A stretch of 64,000 nucleotides of DNA from Providencia rettgeri (lineage in GTDB: Bacteria > Pseudomonadota > Gammaproteobacteria > Enterobacterales > Enterobacteriaceae). The translations under genes and the position numbers were made by a program. Location: NCBI RefSeq assembly GCF_041075285.1, contig NZ_CP163512.1:4092001-4156000 (forward strand). The letters are read 5' to 3'. Of the stretch, positions 46,422 through 54,932 are shown in pieces. A model generated the notes under the pieces. It ran no database searches. It worked only from the letters and a program-made list of their open reading frames with translations, and was not told where the DNA came from. How positions within the stretch are numbered: the stretch's first letter is position 1; every line of letters begins with the position of its first letter.

Positions 46422-47099
46422 ATGGATAAGTATCAATTTACCGAAAAAGAAATAAACCGAATTTGGGATCAGGCTATCTTTATTTCTCATGTAAATGAAA
46501 AAAAAGGGTTTCGGCAAGACGAGCAGGGGTGCTGGATCCGCCGTAGTGAATATGGCAACTCACAAAGCGAATATGGTTGGCTACCTATCAAAGTTAGGAA
46601 AACGAACGGTAAACTGGAGGCGAGTGATTTTATCCCATGCCATTGGTCCATGGTGGCTGAGCAACAGCCATTTTTGCACCATCAATCCAAATTAAAAATA
46701 GTGCCATTTGATAGTGTGAGTCCTACCAAGCTCGAACAACTTTGGGCATGCACAAAGCCGCATTCTTATGAAAATGAAGCGAAAGGATTTCGTCTTGATA
46801 CCTTCGGAAATTGGATTGGGCGTAGCCTGTATGGTGCGGCCGATAGCCCGTTTGGTTGGTGTGTTGTTTTAGTTGAAGGTGATTGCGATGCTCATGAGCA
46901 GGAAGAAGCGAAAATATTCCCTGCTAACCTTCAATACATACGGCAGCTTCTGGCTTCTGGGAAAACGGTCTCAACTTCAAAAGGATGGACGACTGAGGAT
47001 AGTGTCGAGTTAGCTGTACAAGGATTAGATATCGGCATCAATGTCGCCGGTTCCATCGTGGCATCAGCCATCATGCTACCCTTTTCTTTCTTACAATAA
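46422..47099 (+). CDS. Unrecognised protein with a duplicated GFR-x-D-x-x-G-x-WI motif
   Basis: 225 residues. Two related modules: WDQAIFISHVNEKKGFRQDE...GCWIRRSEYGNSQSEYGW (~15-53) and WACTKPHSYENEAKGFRLDT...GNWIGRSLYGAADSPFGW (~108-148). The core D-x-x-G-x-W-I-x-R-S-x-Y-G-x-x-x-S-x-x-G-W resembles the strand-turn region preceding the HNH motif of some small HNH nucleases, but the catalytic His residues are missing here. The C-terminus has a Gly/Ala-rich hydrophobic stretch (VAGSIVASAIMLPFSFLQ). Function unknown. It is a single gene with AGGGAGATACAC before the ATG. Confidence 0.6.
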   Translation: MDKYQFTEKEINRIWDQAIFISHVNEKKGFRQDEQGCWIRRSEYGNSQSEYGWLPIKVRKTNGKLEASDFIPCHWSMVAEQQPFLHHQSKLKIVPFDSVSPTKLEQLWACTKPHSYENEAKGFRLDTFGNWIGRSLYGAADSPFGWCVVLVEGDCDAHEQEEAKIFPANLQYIRQLLASGKTVSTSKGWTTEDSVELAVQGLDIGINVAGSIVASAIMLPFSFLQ

Positions 47100-47342
47100 C
47101 CGTTAAAAAATAAAATGGTCGCATTTGAATTTGAAAAAGATATTGTTTAGTGTGCCTTTGTATTTTGGGAACTTAGCTATGTTTACTGTTGTTACTTATT
47201 TAGACATTATTACCATCACTTAGTGGTGGGAATACGTGACAGCTAAAACCCGCCAAACAAGGCGGGGTGAGGTTGTTGACAAAGCGGGAGAAAAGCGTGG
47301 TTTTGCAACATTGTGTTATCGAGCACATCCATACTTATTAGA
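47100..47342. other. Convergent intergenic region with a dispersed repeat
   Basis: 243 bp between two convergent genes. Holds repeat copy B (47252-47324). The rest is AT-rich with no other feature. Confidence 0.5.
47252..47324 (+). repeat. Hairpin-linked dispersed intergenic repeat, copy B
   Basis: Hairpin with CCCGCC / GGCGGG pairing (about 47249-47268) followed at once by GAGGTTGTTGACAAAG and a 56-nt core ending GTGTTAT-region (47269-47324). About 48 of 57 positions match copy A (12500-12556, opposite strand). The leading hairpins differ in sequence but both stay paired, which suggests structure is selected. Confidence 0.62.
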
Positions 47343-48116
47343 CTACCCTGAAATTCGTTGAATAAAGTTTGATGGGCTTTGCCCCAACCACTTTTTAAAC
47401 ATTGTTGAAAACGACCCCACACTGCTGTAACCCAAGTCAAAGGCGACCTCGGTAATCGATTTCCCCGCAGAGATATGGGTGATAGCACTGAGTAAACACG
47501 CTTGTTGACGCCAATCTGAAAAAGACAACCCGGTTTGAGCCCCGAAAAACCGACTGAAAGAACGCTCACTTTTGTGTAGCTTTGCCGCCCACTCTTGGGG
47601 AAGAGACGTGATTTGGGGGGCTTTTAAAAATTCACGACACATTTGGGCTAGGTGCTCGTCCCGTGGGATCGGCGCATAAAATGGTAACGGTTCTGCTCGA
47701 GCAATTTCGTGTAAGATCAGTTGGATCATTACACCATCGCGACCGTGAAGATCATATTCGATCGGCGTATCTACCGCTTCCAGTAACAACTGGCGAAGCA
47801 ATGGAGAAACTCTAAGCACTTCACACTTATTCCCTCTGCGCGGAGCGGCACTCGGTTCGATATACAAGCTCCGAGTGCTGACATTCAACATGCGTGTTTC
47901 ATGGGGGGTATTGCAAGGGATCCACACACCACTATCTGGGGGGATAACCCACTCACCATCATCTGTACTCACTTCAATCAACCCTGTCGCGCCATATAAA
48001 AACTGTGCACGACGGTGAACGTGAGAATCCAGTAAAACATTCGGTAGATAGTCTGTCCCGATAGCAAGAACATCACGGGGAACTGCATCAACGGTTTTAA
48101 GAGGAATATTTCGCAT
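47343..48116 (-). CDS. AraC-family regulator with cupin N-terminus
   Basis: 257 residues. The N-terminal cupin (~15-100) has the metal/ligand motif DSHVHRRAQFLYG and WIPCNTPHETRML. The C-terminal AraC HTH pair comprises LPQEWAAKLHKSERSFSRFF (~175-194) and SITEVAFDLGYSSVGSFSTMFKKWLGQSP (in parts, ~222-250). It diverges from dmsABCD across 193 bp that contain phased direct repeats (48129-48141, 48207-48240) suited to AraC-type binding, so it is a likely regulator of dms or of itself. Confidence 0.88.
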   Translation of the reverse strand: MRNIPLKTVDAVPRDVLAIGTDYLPNVLLDSHVHRRAQFLYGATGLIEVSTDDGEWVIPPDSGVWIPCNTPHETRMLNVSTRSLYIEPSAAPRRGNKCEVLRVSPLLRQLLLEAVDTPIEYDLHGRDGVMIQLILHEIARAEPLPFYAPIPRDEHLAQMCREFLKAPQITSLPQEWAAKLHKSERSFSRFFGAQTGLSFSDWRQQACLLSAITHISAGKSITEVAFDLGYSSVGSFSTMFKKWLGQSPSNFIQRISG

Positions 48117-48128
48117 AGCAATTTCTTA

Positions 48129-48240
48129 TTGGCTGAAATTCAAACATAACGATTTATTTTATGAATATAGGCAATTTTTATTGATATAACCACATGTTTT
48201 CCATGGTTGGCTGAAATTCCGATCTCTTTGGCTGTTTTTC
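48129..48240. promoter_or_regulatory. Direct-repeat operator candidates between araC-type gene and dmsA
   Basis: TTGGCTGAAATTC occurs exactly at 48129-48141 and 48207-48219, and a relaxed copy TTGGCTGTTTTTC at 48228-48240. The last two start 21 bp apart, two helical turns, the spacing usual for tandem AraC-family half-sites. They lie upstream of dmsA (start 48310) and of the divergent regulator (start 48116). Confidence 0.65.
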
Positions 48241-48309
48241 AAAAGTTGGTTATGTGGGAAATGTTTACTCTATCGCGGCAACCTAATGTACGCCTGAGGT
48301 AGAGTTATC

Positions 48310-50730
48310 ATGGAAAATTACAATGATCAGAATGATGAGCAAGTCGGACTGATTGGATCGTTAACCCGTCGTCGGTTTATTCAAGGCAGCTCTGCCCTCA
48401 TGGCTGTCCCATTTATTGCCGCTAATGCGGTTGCATCAACCCCCGAAAACGCCGATATCATCCCAACAAAAACCATTAATAATGAGGGGGAGCGCGTGGT
48501 TTCCACTTGCAGTAGTTTTGACTGTGGGGGGAAATGCGATATTCGTGCCCATGTGAAAGAGGGGGTTGTGACACGCATTAGTACGCGACCGGACGCAGAT
48601 CTCGATGAAGAAATGCCCATCATGCGCGCTTGTGTGCGTGGACGTAGCTATCGAAAATTTGTTTACCACCCTAACCGCCTGAAATACCCAATGAAACGTG
48701 TTGGTAAACGTGGAGAAGGGCGCTTTGAGCGGATCAGTTGGGAAGAAGCGACGACGTTGATTGCCAGTAATATGCAACGCATCAACGAACAATATGGCCC
48801 AGCATCACGTTTTGTGAGCCTGAGTACTGGGGTTACTGGTGGTATTTTCTCCGGCGCGAATATGCTACGCCGCCTATTTAATATCACAGGCGGTTTTCTG
48901 GAAAATTACCACTCAGTGAGTAATGGCAATACCATGGCGGTCACTCCTTATACCTATGGAACGTCAGCCAGTGGAAGCACATTAGACACACTCGAAGAGA
49001 CGCCATTAGTGATTTTATGGGGGCATAACCCCAATGAAACCATTTTTGGGCATTCGAATCATTATTTCCAGAAAATGAAGAAAAATGGCACCAAATTTAT
49101 TGTTGTCGATCCGCGCTATTCCGACACCGTATCATCATTAGCTGACCAATGGATCCCGATCTTGCCGACCACGGATAACGCCATGATGGACGCAATGATG
49201 TATGTGATCATCAGCGAAAATCGCCATGATCAGGCCTTTATCGATAAATACACTATTGGCTTTGATGAACACCAGATGCCTGACGGTGTGCCTGAAAATG
49301 AGTCATTGGTGGCATATTTAATGGGGAAAAAGGATGGTGTCGTGAAGACCCCTGAATGGGCTGAGCCGATAACCAAAGTCCCCGCTGACACTATTCGCCA
49401 GCTAGCACGTGAATATGCAAGTACTAAACCTGCCGCACTAATGCAGGGATGGGGACCTCAACGCCATATTTGTGGCGAACGTTCAGCCCGCGGTGCAACG
49501 TTGTTAGCCACTATCACCGGTAATGTGGGGGTAAAAGGGGGTTGGGCGGCAGGTTATGGGATGGCTGTCACGCCTGATTTACGTAAAACATTAGCGGGGC
49601 CAAGCTTATTCGAAAACCCAGTTAAGGCGAAAATCAACATCACCAATTGGGTGCAAGCCTGTGAGGATAAAAATCTGGTCACCCCAGATAATGGTCTGAA
49701 AAATGCAGAAAAACTCGATACTGAGATCAAAATGATTTTCTCATTAGCGGGTAATTATATGACTAACCAAAACCCTGACATTTTACATGCAGCTAAGGTG
49801 TTGGAAGATGAAAGCAAGGTCGAGTTTATTGTATACAGCGACCTGTATATGACACCGAGTGCCAAATACGCCGACATTTTGTTGCCGGAAACCAGTTTTT
49901 TAGAGCGCTGGAATGTCGGGGGGACTTGGGGAACGGGTAACTACATTATTCTTTCTGAAAAAGTGATTGAACCTGAATTTGAACGTCGTAGTGATTATGA
50001 ATGGTTGTGTGACGTGGCTGAAAAACTTGGCGTAGGCGAGAAATTTAGCGAAGGTCGCACGGAAAAGCAGTGGATTGAACATTTAGTGAATGATGCACAC
50101 CAAAAACGCCCTGAGGATGGCATTCCGACCTTTGATGAGTTGCTGGTTAAACGACGTCACTTACTGAAACACAAACCGCATATCGGGCATGTGGCTTTTG
50201 AAAAAAATATTCACGACATTGAAAACCACCCGTTTGAAACGCCGTCCGGAAAAATTGAAATTTTCTCTAAGCGGTTGTATGACCGTAACGATGTTGATAT
50301 TCCTGCATTATCCCATTATGTCCCTGCTATTGAGGGGCCTGAAGACGAATTAACGTCACGTTTCCCATTGCAGCTTATTACTTGGAAAGGTCGTAACCGA
50401 GCCAATTCAACGCAATTTGCGAATCCATGGTTGCAGGAAGTCCAGCGTCAAGAGCTGTGGATCAACCCTATTGATGCAAAACACCGTCACATTACTGAGG
50501 ACGATCGCGTGAAAGTGTATAACGATCGCGGGGTCACGATGGTGCCCGTAAAAATTACCTCGCGGATCATGCCAGGCGTGGTGGCACTGCAAGCTGGTGC
50601 ATGGTGGCAACCCGATGAAAACGGTATCGACCAAGGTGGGTGCGCCAACGTATTAACCTCGGCGCGTAGCACTGCAATGGCCCATGGAAATGCCCATCAG
50701 ACATTATTGGTGGAGGTGACAAAAGCATGA
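48310..50730 (+). CDS. dmsA: DmsA/YnfE-type molybdopterin S-/N-oxide reductase, catalytic subunit
   Basis: 806 residues. Tat signal with LTRRRFIQGSSALMAVPFIA (~18-37). An N-terminal Cys cluster motif in TCSSFDCGGKC...RACVRG (FeS0), RLKYPMKRVGKRGEGRFERISWEEA as in DmsA, molybdopterin-binding patches ILWGHNPNETIFGH, VVDPRYSDT and PTTDNAMMDAMMYVI, and the C-terminal VVALQAGAWWQPDENGIDQGGCANVLT. It reduces DMSO or related oxides in the periplasm, with electrons from DmsB/DmsC. YnfE-like selenate-type activity cannot be excluded. It overlaps dmsB by 4 nt. Confidence 0.92.
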   Translation: MENYNDQNDEQVGLIGSLTRRRFIQGSSALMAVPFIAANAVASTPENADIIPTKTINNEGERVVSTCSSFDCGGKCDIRAHVKEGVVTRISTRPDADLDEEMPIMRACVRGRSYRKFVYHPNRLKYPMKRVGKRGEGRFERISWEEATTLIASNMQRINEQYGPASRFVSLSTGVTGGIFSGANMLRRLFNITGGFLENYHSVSNGNTMAVTPYTYGTSASGSTLDTLEETPLVILWGHNPNETIFGHSNHYFQKMKKNGTKFIVVDPRYSDTVSSLADQWIPILPTTDNAMMDAMMYVIISENRHDQAFIDKYTIGFDEHQMPDGVPENESLVAYLMGKKDGVVKTPEWAEPITKVPADTIRQLAREYASTKPAALMQGWGPQRHICGERSARGATLLATITGNVGVKGGWAAGYGMAVTPDLRKTLAGPSLFENPVKAKINITNWVQACEDKNLVTPDNGLKNAEKLDTEIKMIFSLAGNYMTNQNPDILHAAKVLEDESKVEFIVYSDLYMTPSAKYADILLPETSFLERWNVGGTWGTGNYIILSEKVIEPEFERRSDYEWLCDVAEKLGVGEKFSEGRTEKQWIEHLVNDAHQKRPEDGIPTFDELLVKRRHLLKHKPHIGHVAFEKNIHDIENHPFETPSGKIEIFSKRLYDRNDVDIPALSHYVPAIEGPEDELTSRFPLQLITWKGRNRANSTQFANPWLQEVQRQELWINPIDAKHRHITEDDRVKVYNDRGVTMVPVKITSRIMPGVVALQAGAWWQPDENGIDQGGCANVLTSARSTAMAHGNAHQTLLVEVTKA

Positions 50731-51368
50731 GTAAATTCCACGTTTATCCCGCAGTGAGTGACAAACAACTCGGGTTTTATATTGATTCGGCGCGTTGTTC
50801 TGGTTGTAAAGCGTGTCAGGTGTCCTGTAAAGATAAAAACAATCTCGATGTCGGACGAAAATTCCGTCGTGTATACGAAGTGACCGGTGGCGAGTTTATT
50901 GAAAACGGCACAGGTGGGCTGGTGAATAATGTCTTTGCTTATACATTATCCATTTCATGCAACCACTGTGCCGACCCAATGTGTGTCAAAAATTGCCCAA
51001 CAACCGCAATGCATAAACGTGAAGGAGACGGCATTGTGATGGTCAATACGGATAAATGCGTGGGTTGTGGTACCTGTGCGTGGTCTTGCCCATATGGTGC
51101 ACCGCAAATGAACCCTGAAACACAGCAAATGTCCAAATGCGATTTTTGTATTGATCTGCAACTTAAAGGTGAACAGCCCGTTTGTGTGGCAACGTGCCCG
51201 CTAGGGGCTATCCAGTTTGGTCCAATTGACGAGCTCAGAAAGCGTTATGGTGAATTAGCAGATGTGAGGGGATTACCAGACTCTTCGATTACGCATCCTA
51301 ACCTTGTGATCCATCCACACCAAGGTTCAGGTCGACAATCTCAAGACTCACAAGGAGAAGCCAAATGA
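50727..51368 (+). CDS. dmsB: DmsB-type four-cluster ferredoxin subunit
   Basis: 213 residues. Four Cys groups for [4Fe-4S] clusters: CSGCKACQVSCKD, CNHCADPMCVKNCPTTA, CVGCGTCAWSCPYGAP and CDFCIDLQ...CVATCPLGA. It transfers electrons from the membrane anchor to the molybdopterin subunit; exported bound to DmsA, so it needs no signal of its own. ATGA overlaps with both neighbours show translational coupling. Confidence 0.94.
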   Translation: MSKFHVYPAVSDKQLGFYIDSARCSGCKACQVSCKDKNNLDVGRKFRRVYEVTGGEFIENGTGGLVNNVFAYTLSISCNHCADPMCVKNCPTTAMHKREGDGIVMVNTDKCVGCGTCAWSCPYGAPQMNPETQQMSKCDFCIDLQLKGEQPVCVATCPLGAIQFGPIDELRKRYGELADVRGLPDSSITHPNLVIHPHQGSGRQSQDSQGEAK

Positions 51369-52264
51369 ACGAATGGCCATTATTGTTATTCACATTTTTA
51401 ATGCAAACATCCATTGGGTTGAGTGTGATGTTAGCGCTTTTTGCAAAAAAATTATCCGCTAATTTAACAGGCAAAACTCACTCACAGTTTTTGCTGTGGT
51501 ATGTATTTGTCGCCTGCGCATTTGCGGGGATCGGCTTATTGTCCTCAATCACCCACCTAGGGGTTCCTTTGAATGCGCCGAATTCACTGCTGAATATTTT
51601 TTCATCGTGGTTAAGCCGTGAAGTGGTATTCACCGCCACCTATTTTGCTTTTCTTGGGCTAACCTTTTTATGGCTATGGTTTAAAAAAGAGTTGTCTTAC
51701 TTGTTACTGGGATTGGCGGTTATTGCCGGGCTTTGCGATGTGTATGCCATGGCATCAATCTATCGTTATACATCAATGCTAACTTGGATGAATGATAATA
51801 CCTACCTGATGTTTTACGGCACCATGCTAACGGCTGGTGCGGCGGGGTATTATTTATTAATCAGTCTATTATCGCGCTTTAATGGGGGGCGTTCTACGGT
51901 ACAAATCCCCACTCGCGGTCTGTGGATCTTATGGGCAGTTATTGGTGTTAGCTTAATTATTCGTTTGGTTTATCAACCTACTTATGAAAGTTACCTTGTC
52001 CATACCAGTTATAATAACGAATCGATAACTTTTCCGGTGGATTCCATCCGCGCTTATCAAGGGATTTGGTCATTACGTATCACAAGCTGGATTGTGGGGA
52101 TGTTAGCGGTGATCGTTTTAGGGATTGGCATATTCCGACAGATGCGTACAACCTCAAGTGAGGTATTAACCTCAAATGGTCAGGGCTATTTATTACTCGG
52201 GTGTGGTTGCGCGATGGTTGCTGAGTTTATGCTGCGTTATTGCTTTTACGCTATTCATATTTAA
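51365..52264 (+). CDS. dmsC: DmsC-type membrane anchor, menaquinol oxidase
   Basis: 299 residues with eight predicted TM segments. DmsC marks: EWPLLLFTFLMQTSIGLSVML at the start, GLLSSITHLGVPLNAPNSLLNI and NIFSSWLSREVVF. It anchors DmsAB on the membrane and oxidises menaquinol. Four-nt overlap with dmsB. Confidence 0.92.
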   Translation: MNEWPLLLFTFLMQTSIGLSVMLALFAKKLSANLTGKTHSQFLLWYVFVACAFAGIGLLSSITHLGVPLNAPNSLLNIFSSWLSREVVFTATYFAFLGLTFLWLWFKKELSYLLLGLAVIAGLCDVYAMASIYRYTSMLTWMNDNTYLMFYGTMLTAGAAGYYLLISLLSRFNGGRSTVQIPTRGLWILWAVIGVSLIIRLVYQPTYESYLVHTSYNNESITFPVDSIRAYQGIWSLRITSWIVGMLAVIVLGIGIFRQMRTTSSEVLTSNGQGYLLLGCGCAMVAEFMLRYCFYAIHI

Positions 52265-52302
52265 GGCAATTGTAATACATTTTTTAGGGCGTCACGGTAA
52301 TT

Positions 52303-52869
52303 ATGATCCATTTTTCACATTACGCAGCGGCATTTAATATTTTGGGTACTTGCTATCTGTTTTCACCCAATGATGATGCCAGTCACTATGCATTAAGCTT
52401 TTTTAAACTAGATGATTTTGCTGCTCAGTGGCCCTGTAAAATCAGTACGCCGCTTAGTGAACGCATTTCGGCGTCGCTAAAAATAGAAACGGCAACACTG
52501 CATACTCAGTGGACAGATTTATTTATTGGTCCCAATACATTACCCGCCCCACCATGGGGCTCGGTATACCTTGACCCGGAAGGCGTATTGCAAGGCTGTT
52601 CTACGATGGCATTGAGTGAGTTTTTAAAACGGGAGCGTTTAAAAATTCAGACGCGTTATCCAGAGCCATCAGACCATGTTGGCTTAATGTTATTTCAAGC
52701 GGCGGTTTTAGCTTCACAAGTTAGAGAGGCGGCATTAAAAGCGTTGTTGAATGACCATCTGGGGAATTGGTTACCACAATTTTCTCAGCAATTAAATCGA
52801 ACAAAGCAGAGCCCTTTTTATAATGCGCTAACGGAATTAACCTTGGTGACTGTCAGGTCACTAATATAG
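52303..52869 (+). CDS. dmsD: TorD/DmsD-type Tat proofreading chaperone
   Basis: 188 residues, all-helical and soluble. Family motif LFIGPNTLPAPPWGSVYLDPEGVLQG contains the conserved E/D-P-x-x-P-P-W-x-S-V/x-Y-L region, and PSDHVGLMLF the D-H-x-x-x-E/M-L patch. It binds the DmsA twin-arginine leader to hold the enzyme until its cofactor is inserted. 38 bp after dmsC. Confidence 0.85.
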   Translation: MIHFSHYAAAFNILGTCYLFSPNDDASHYALSFFKLDDFAAQWPCKISTPLSERISASLKIETATLHTQWTDLFIGPNTLPAPPWGSVYLDPEGVLQGCSTMALSEFLKRERLKIQTRYPEPSDHVGLMLFQAAVLASQVREAALKALLNDHLGNWLPQFSQQLNRTKQSPFYNALTELTLVTVRSLI

Positions 52870-53076
52870 CTATTTATTCAATATTTTTGATACTTAAATG
52901 ATTAATTAAACATAATATTTGAATGATGAAATAGTTAATAATTTATAATTAAATGAACATTGATTTAGTTATAAGAAATGCAAATTAAAATGATTCTTAC
53001 TTTATATTTTTAAGCCATAATGCGTTTTTAAGTCATACTACTTAATGATGTCTATGAAAACTTAAAGGGGTATAAA

Positions 53077-53499
53077 GTGGTCAATCTATTTAATCGGCTA
53101 TTGTCCCATGAAGATGCGGGGAAATTACTGTTACGCTTTGCTGTGGGCGGGTTGATGCTATTCCACGGAATGAGTAAGTTATTAACGGGAGCCAGTGGTA
53201 TCAAAGCATTGCTGGCTTCTTATGGCTTGCCTGAATTTATCGCTTACGGCACTATTTTAGGAGAGGTGGTTGCCCCTATTTTTATTATTTTAGGGATTTT
53301 AACTCGCCCATCTGCCTTATTAGTGGCATTCACCATGGTGGTTGCATGGTTAATGATTGGGTTAGACAAAACCTTTGTTCTTGATAAAACAGGAGCATGG
53401 GCGATTGAAAGCATTGTCTATTTCTTCCTGAGTTCACTTGCGCTGGCATTTATGGGAGCAGGGAAATTTTCGATTATCAAAAACCCGTGTTGGCGATAA
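53077..53499 (+). CDS. DoxX-family membrane protein
   Basis: 140 residues, GTG start with AAAGGGG upstream. Four TM segments; DoxX motif LLRFAVGGLMLFHGMSKLL and EVVAPIFIILGILTRPSALL. The role of this subfamily is unclear (quinone/redox-related in some relatives). Its last codons (KNPCWR) and the DNA after them are copied, with changes, at 54243-54329 on the other side of the toxin-antitoxin genes. Confidence 0.82.
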   Translation: MVNLFNRLLSHEDAGKLLLRFAVGGLMLFHGMSKLLTGASGIKALLASYGLPEFIAYGTILGEVVAPIFIILGILTRPSALLVAFTMVVAWLMIGLDKTFVLDKTGAWAIESIVYFFLSSLALAFMGAGKFSIIKNPCWR

Positions 53500-53564
53500 G
53501 TTAGTTTTTATTAAGTTTTGACATTGCCTTTGAAAAAAGACCATCAAAAATTTTCTGATGGTCT
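53479..53564 (+). repeat. Direct repeat at doxX 3' end, left copy (includes terminator)
   Basis: 86 bp from the last codons of doxX through its terminator hairpin AGACCATCA / TGATGGTCT (53539-53547 with 53556-53564). Repeated at 54243-54329: the last ~37 bases are identical, the first ~50 roughly 75-80% alike. Confidence 0.85.
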
Positions 53565-53572
53565 ATTTTTTT
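53533..53572 (+). terminator. Terminator of doxX
   Basis: AGACCATCA / TGATGGTCT stem, AAAATTTTC loop region, A-run before and TATTTTTTT after. Confidence 0.92.
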
Positions 53573-53615
53573 GCCTAAAAATGGGCGTTTCAAGATAAAC
53601 GATAGTTTTGCAATA

Positions 53616-53663
53616 TTGGTAGTTTAAGCCATTTTAGCTATAATAGACATTCAAGCCATTTTA
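53616..53663 (+). promoter_or_regulatory. Toxin-antitoxin promoter with operator repeats
   Basis: TTGGTA (53616-53621), 17-bp spacer, perfect TATAAT (53639-53644). Direct repeats AAGCCATTTTA at 53626-53636 and 53653-53663 flank the -10, well placed for binding of the Phd/YefM-type antitoxin (autoregulation). Confidence 0.72.
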
Positions 53664-53678
53664 TATTGTCGGTGATAT

Positions 53679-53948
53679 ATGGAAACTATCTCAGCACAGG
53701 TTGCTAAAAATCAATTTGGTGATTTGTTGATGAAAGTTCAACGTGCGCCTGTTGAAATAAGCAAGCACGGTAAACGTGTTGCTGTTGTTATCTCTGCGGA
53801 CGAATATGATCAGCTTATGCAATTAAAATTACAGAGCCTAAAAGCGGTTTTGGCGGAATCTATTGCACAAGCAGAACGCGGTGAATTTCATAGCATAGAT
53901 GATGTATTTGCTCCGTTGACTGGGGATGAACTTGATAATAAGGCTTAA
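53679..53948 (+). CDS. Phd/YefM-family antitoxin
   Basis: 89 residues. N-terminal METISAQVAKNQFGDLLMKV and KHGKRVAVVISADEYDQL match the Phd/YefM DNA-binding fold. The acidic C-terminal part (SIDDVFAPLTGDELDN) would wrap the toxin. Two bases separate it from the toxin gene. Confidence 0.87.
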   Translation: METISAQVAKNQFGDLLMKVQRAPVEISKHGKRVAVVISADEYDQLMQLKLQSLKAVLAESIAQAERGEFHSIDDVFAPLTGDELDNKA

Positions 53949-53950
53949 GG

Positions 53951-54244
53951 ATGAGCGTTAGGTTTACTCAGAAAGCGAAAGGACATATCCACTCAATTAG
54001 GCTTTATTCTATGCGTAGATGGGGGGCTAATGTTGCAGAGGCTTATGCTAACTCATTACGAGTGACAATGACCGATATACTCGCGCCCCAGCCATCTCTT
54101 GGTCGTGATCGTAGTGAAGATTTGTATTTGGGTGTTTTCAGTTTCCCTGTTGAAAGCCATATTATTTATTATCGAAAAGCGCCTGAAGGTATTGAGGTGC
54201 TGGCAGTATTACATCATACACAAGATCCCCATTCTCATTTATAA
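53951..54244 (+). CDS. RelE/ParE-family toxin
   Basis: 97 residues: VRFTQKAKGHIHSIRLYSMRRWG at the start, LGRDRSEDLYLGVFSFPVESHIIYYRKAPEGIEVLAVLHHTQDP at the end (shown in part), the ParE pattern (G-R-x-R-x-E-L-x-x-G...H-x-I-x-Y). ParE toxins act on gyrase, RelE toxins on ribosomal mRNA; the sequence favours ParE. Its stop codon abuts the right-hand direct repeat. Confidence 0.86.
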   Translation: MSVRFTQKAKGHIHSIRLYSMRRWGANVAEAYANSLRVTMTDILAPQPSLGRDRSEDLYLGVFSFPVESHIIYYRKAPEGIEVLAVLHHTQDPHSHL

Positions 54245-54329
54245 AAATCCGTTCTGGCAATAAGTTAATCTTGATTAGGCTTTTGTGATTACTTTTGAAA
54301 AAAGACCATCAAAAATTTTCTGATGGTCT
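54243..54329 (+). repeat. Direct repeat of doxX 3' end, right copy
   Basis: Begins at the toxin stop codon. Resembles the end of doxX (AAAAATCCGTTCTGGCAATAA against AAAAACCCGTGTTGGCGATAA in shorter pieces) and ends with the identical terminator hairpin. Here it ends the toxin operon. Confidence 0.85.
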
Positions 54330-54362
54330 TCATTACCTCGAGCTTTCATTTTTATCCTTTCG

Positions 54363-54806
54363 ATAGCGATCCACAAACCCACCGCCAGTATTGATGGAGG
54401 AGAACAGCCTCATGCGCATGTGATGATGAGTTTACGTGTGAATGACGGCATAGATCGCGCGCCTGACCAGTATTTTAAAAGGTTTAATGCAAAATATCCT
54501 GAGCGTGGTGGAGCTCAAAAGGATTCAGGGCATAGCTTAACGTTGACTGAACAGCGCGAGGCGCTGGTTGATTTGCGTGAGCGTTGGGCGGATACCCATA
54601 ACCGTTATGTTTAAAATGTAGGGATTGAACAGGCGCGAATAGATCACCGTTCGCTGGCTGATCAAGGGATAGCACGATTGCCCGAGTATCACCTCGGTTT
54701 TGAAGCGTCAGGACGACTTTCTGAACTGGATAAACTAATGACTATCAAAGGACGAAATGAACCCGATACTGAGAGATGCGTAATGAGCGAATCTCTTTTG
54801 ATGTAA
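54363..54806 (+). pseudogene. MobA/MobL relaxase fragment, decayed
   Basis: One reading frame encodes IAIHKPTASIDGGEQPHAHV, then RVNDGIDRAPDQYFKRFNAKYPERGG, LTEQREALVDLRERWADTHNRYV, a TAA (54612-54614), and in the same frame GIEQARIDHRSLADQGIARLPEYHLG...LDKLMTIKG up to a stop at 54804-54806 (pieces shown). The P-H-A-H relaxase histidine motif and the R-x-x-W-A-x-x-x-N-R...DHRSL-x-x-Q-G-I region are MobA/MobL features. The N-terminal catalytic Tyr region and the C-terminal domain are absent and the frame is broken by the internal stop: a remnant of a mobilisation gene. Confidence 0.8.
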
Positions 54807-54932
54807 CGTATGAAAATAAATGATTTTTAGCGCATATAATAGAATGCTTGAAGATATGAATTTTTAATGGATTTTTATACTTTCTTAGCTTGAGTTCTCA
54901 TTCCTTTTAGTGGCTTATCCCATTTAATAAAT

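Noticed and set aside
48181..48194. FNR site upstream of dmsA
   Set aside because: Only one half (TTGAT) is present; the second half does not match.
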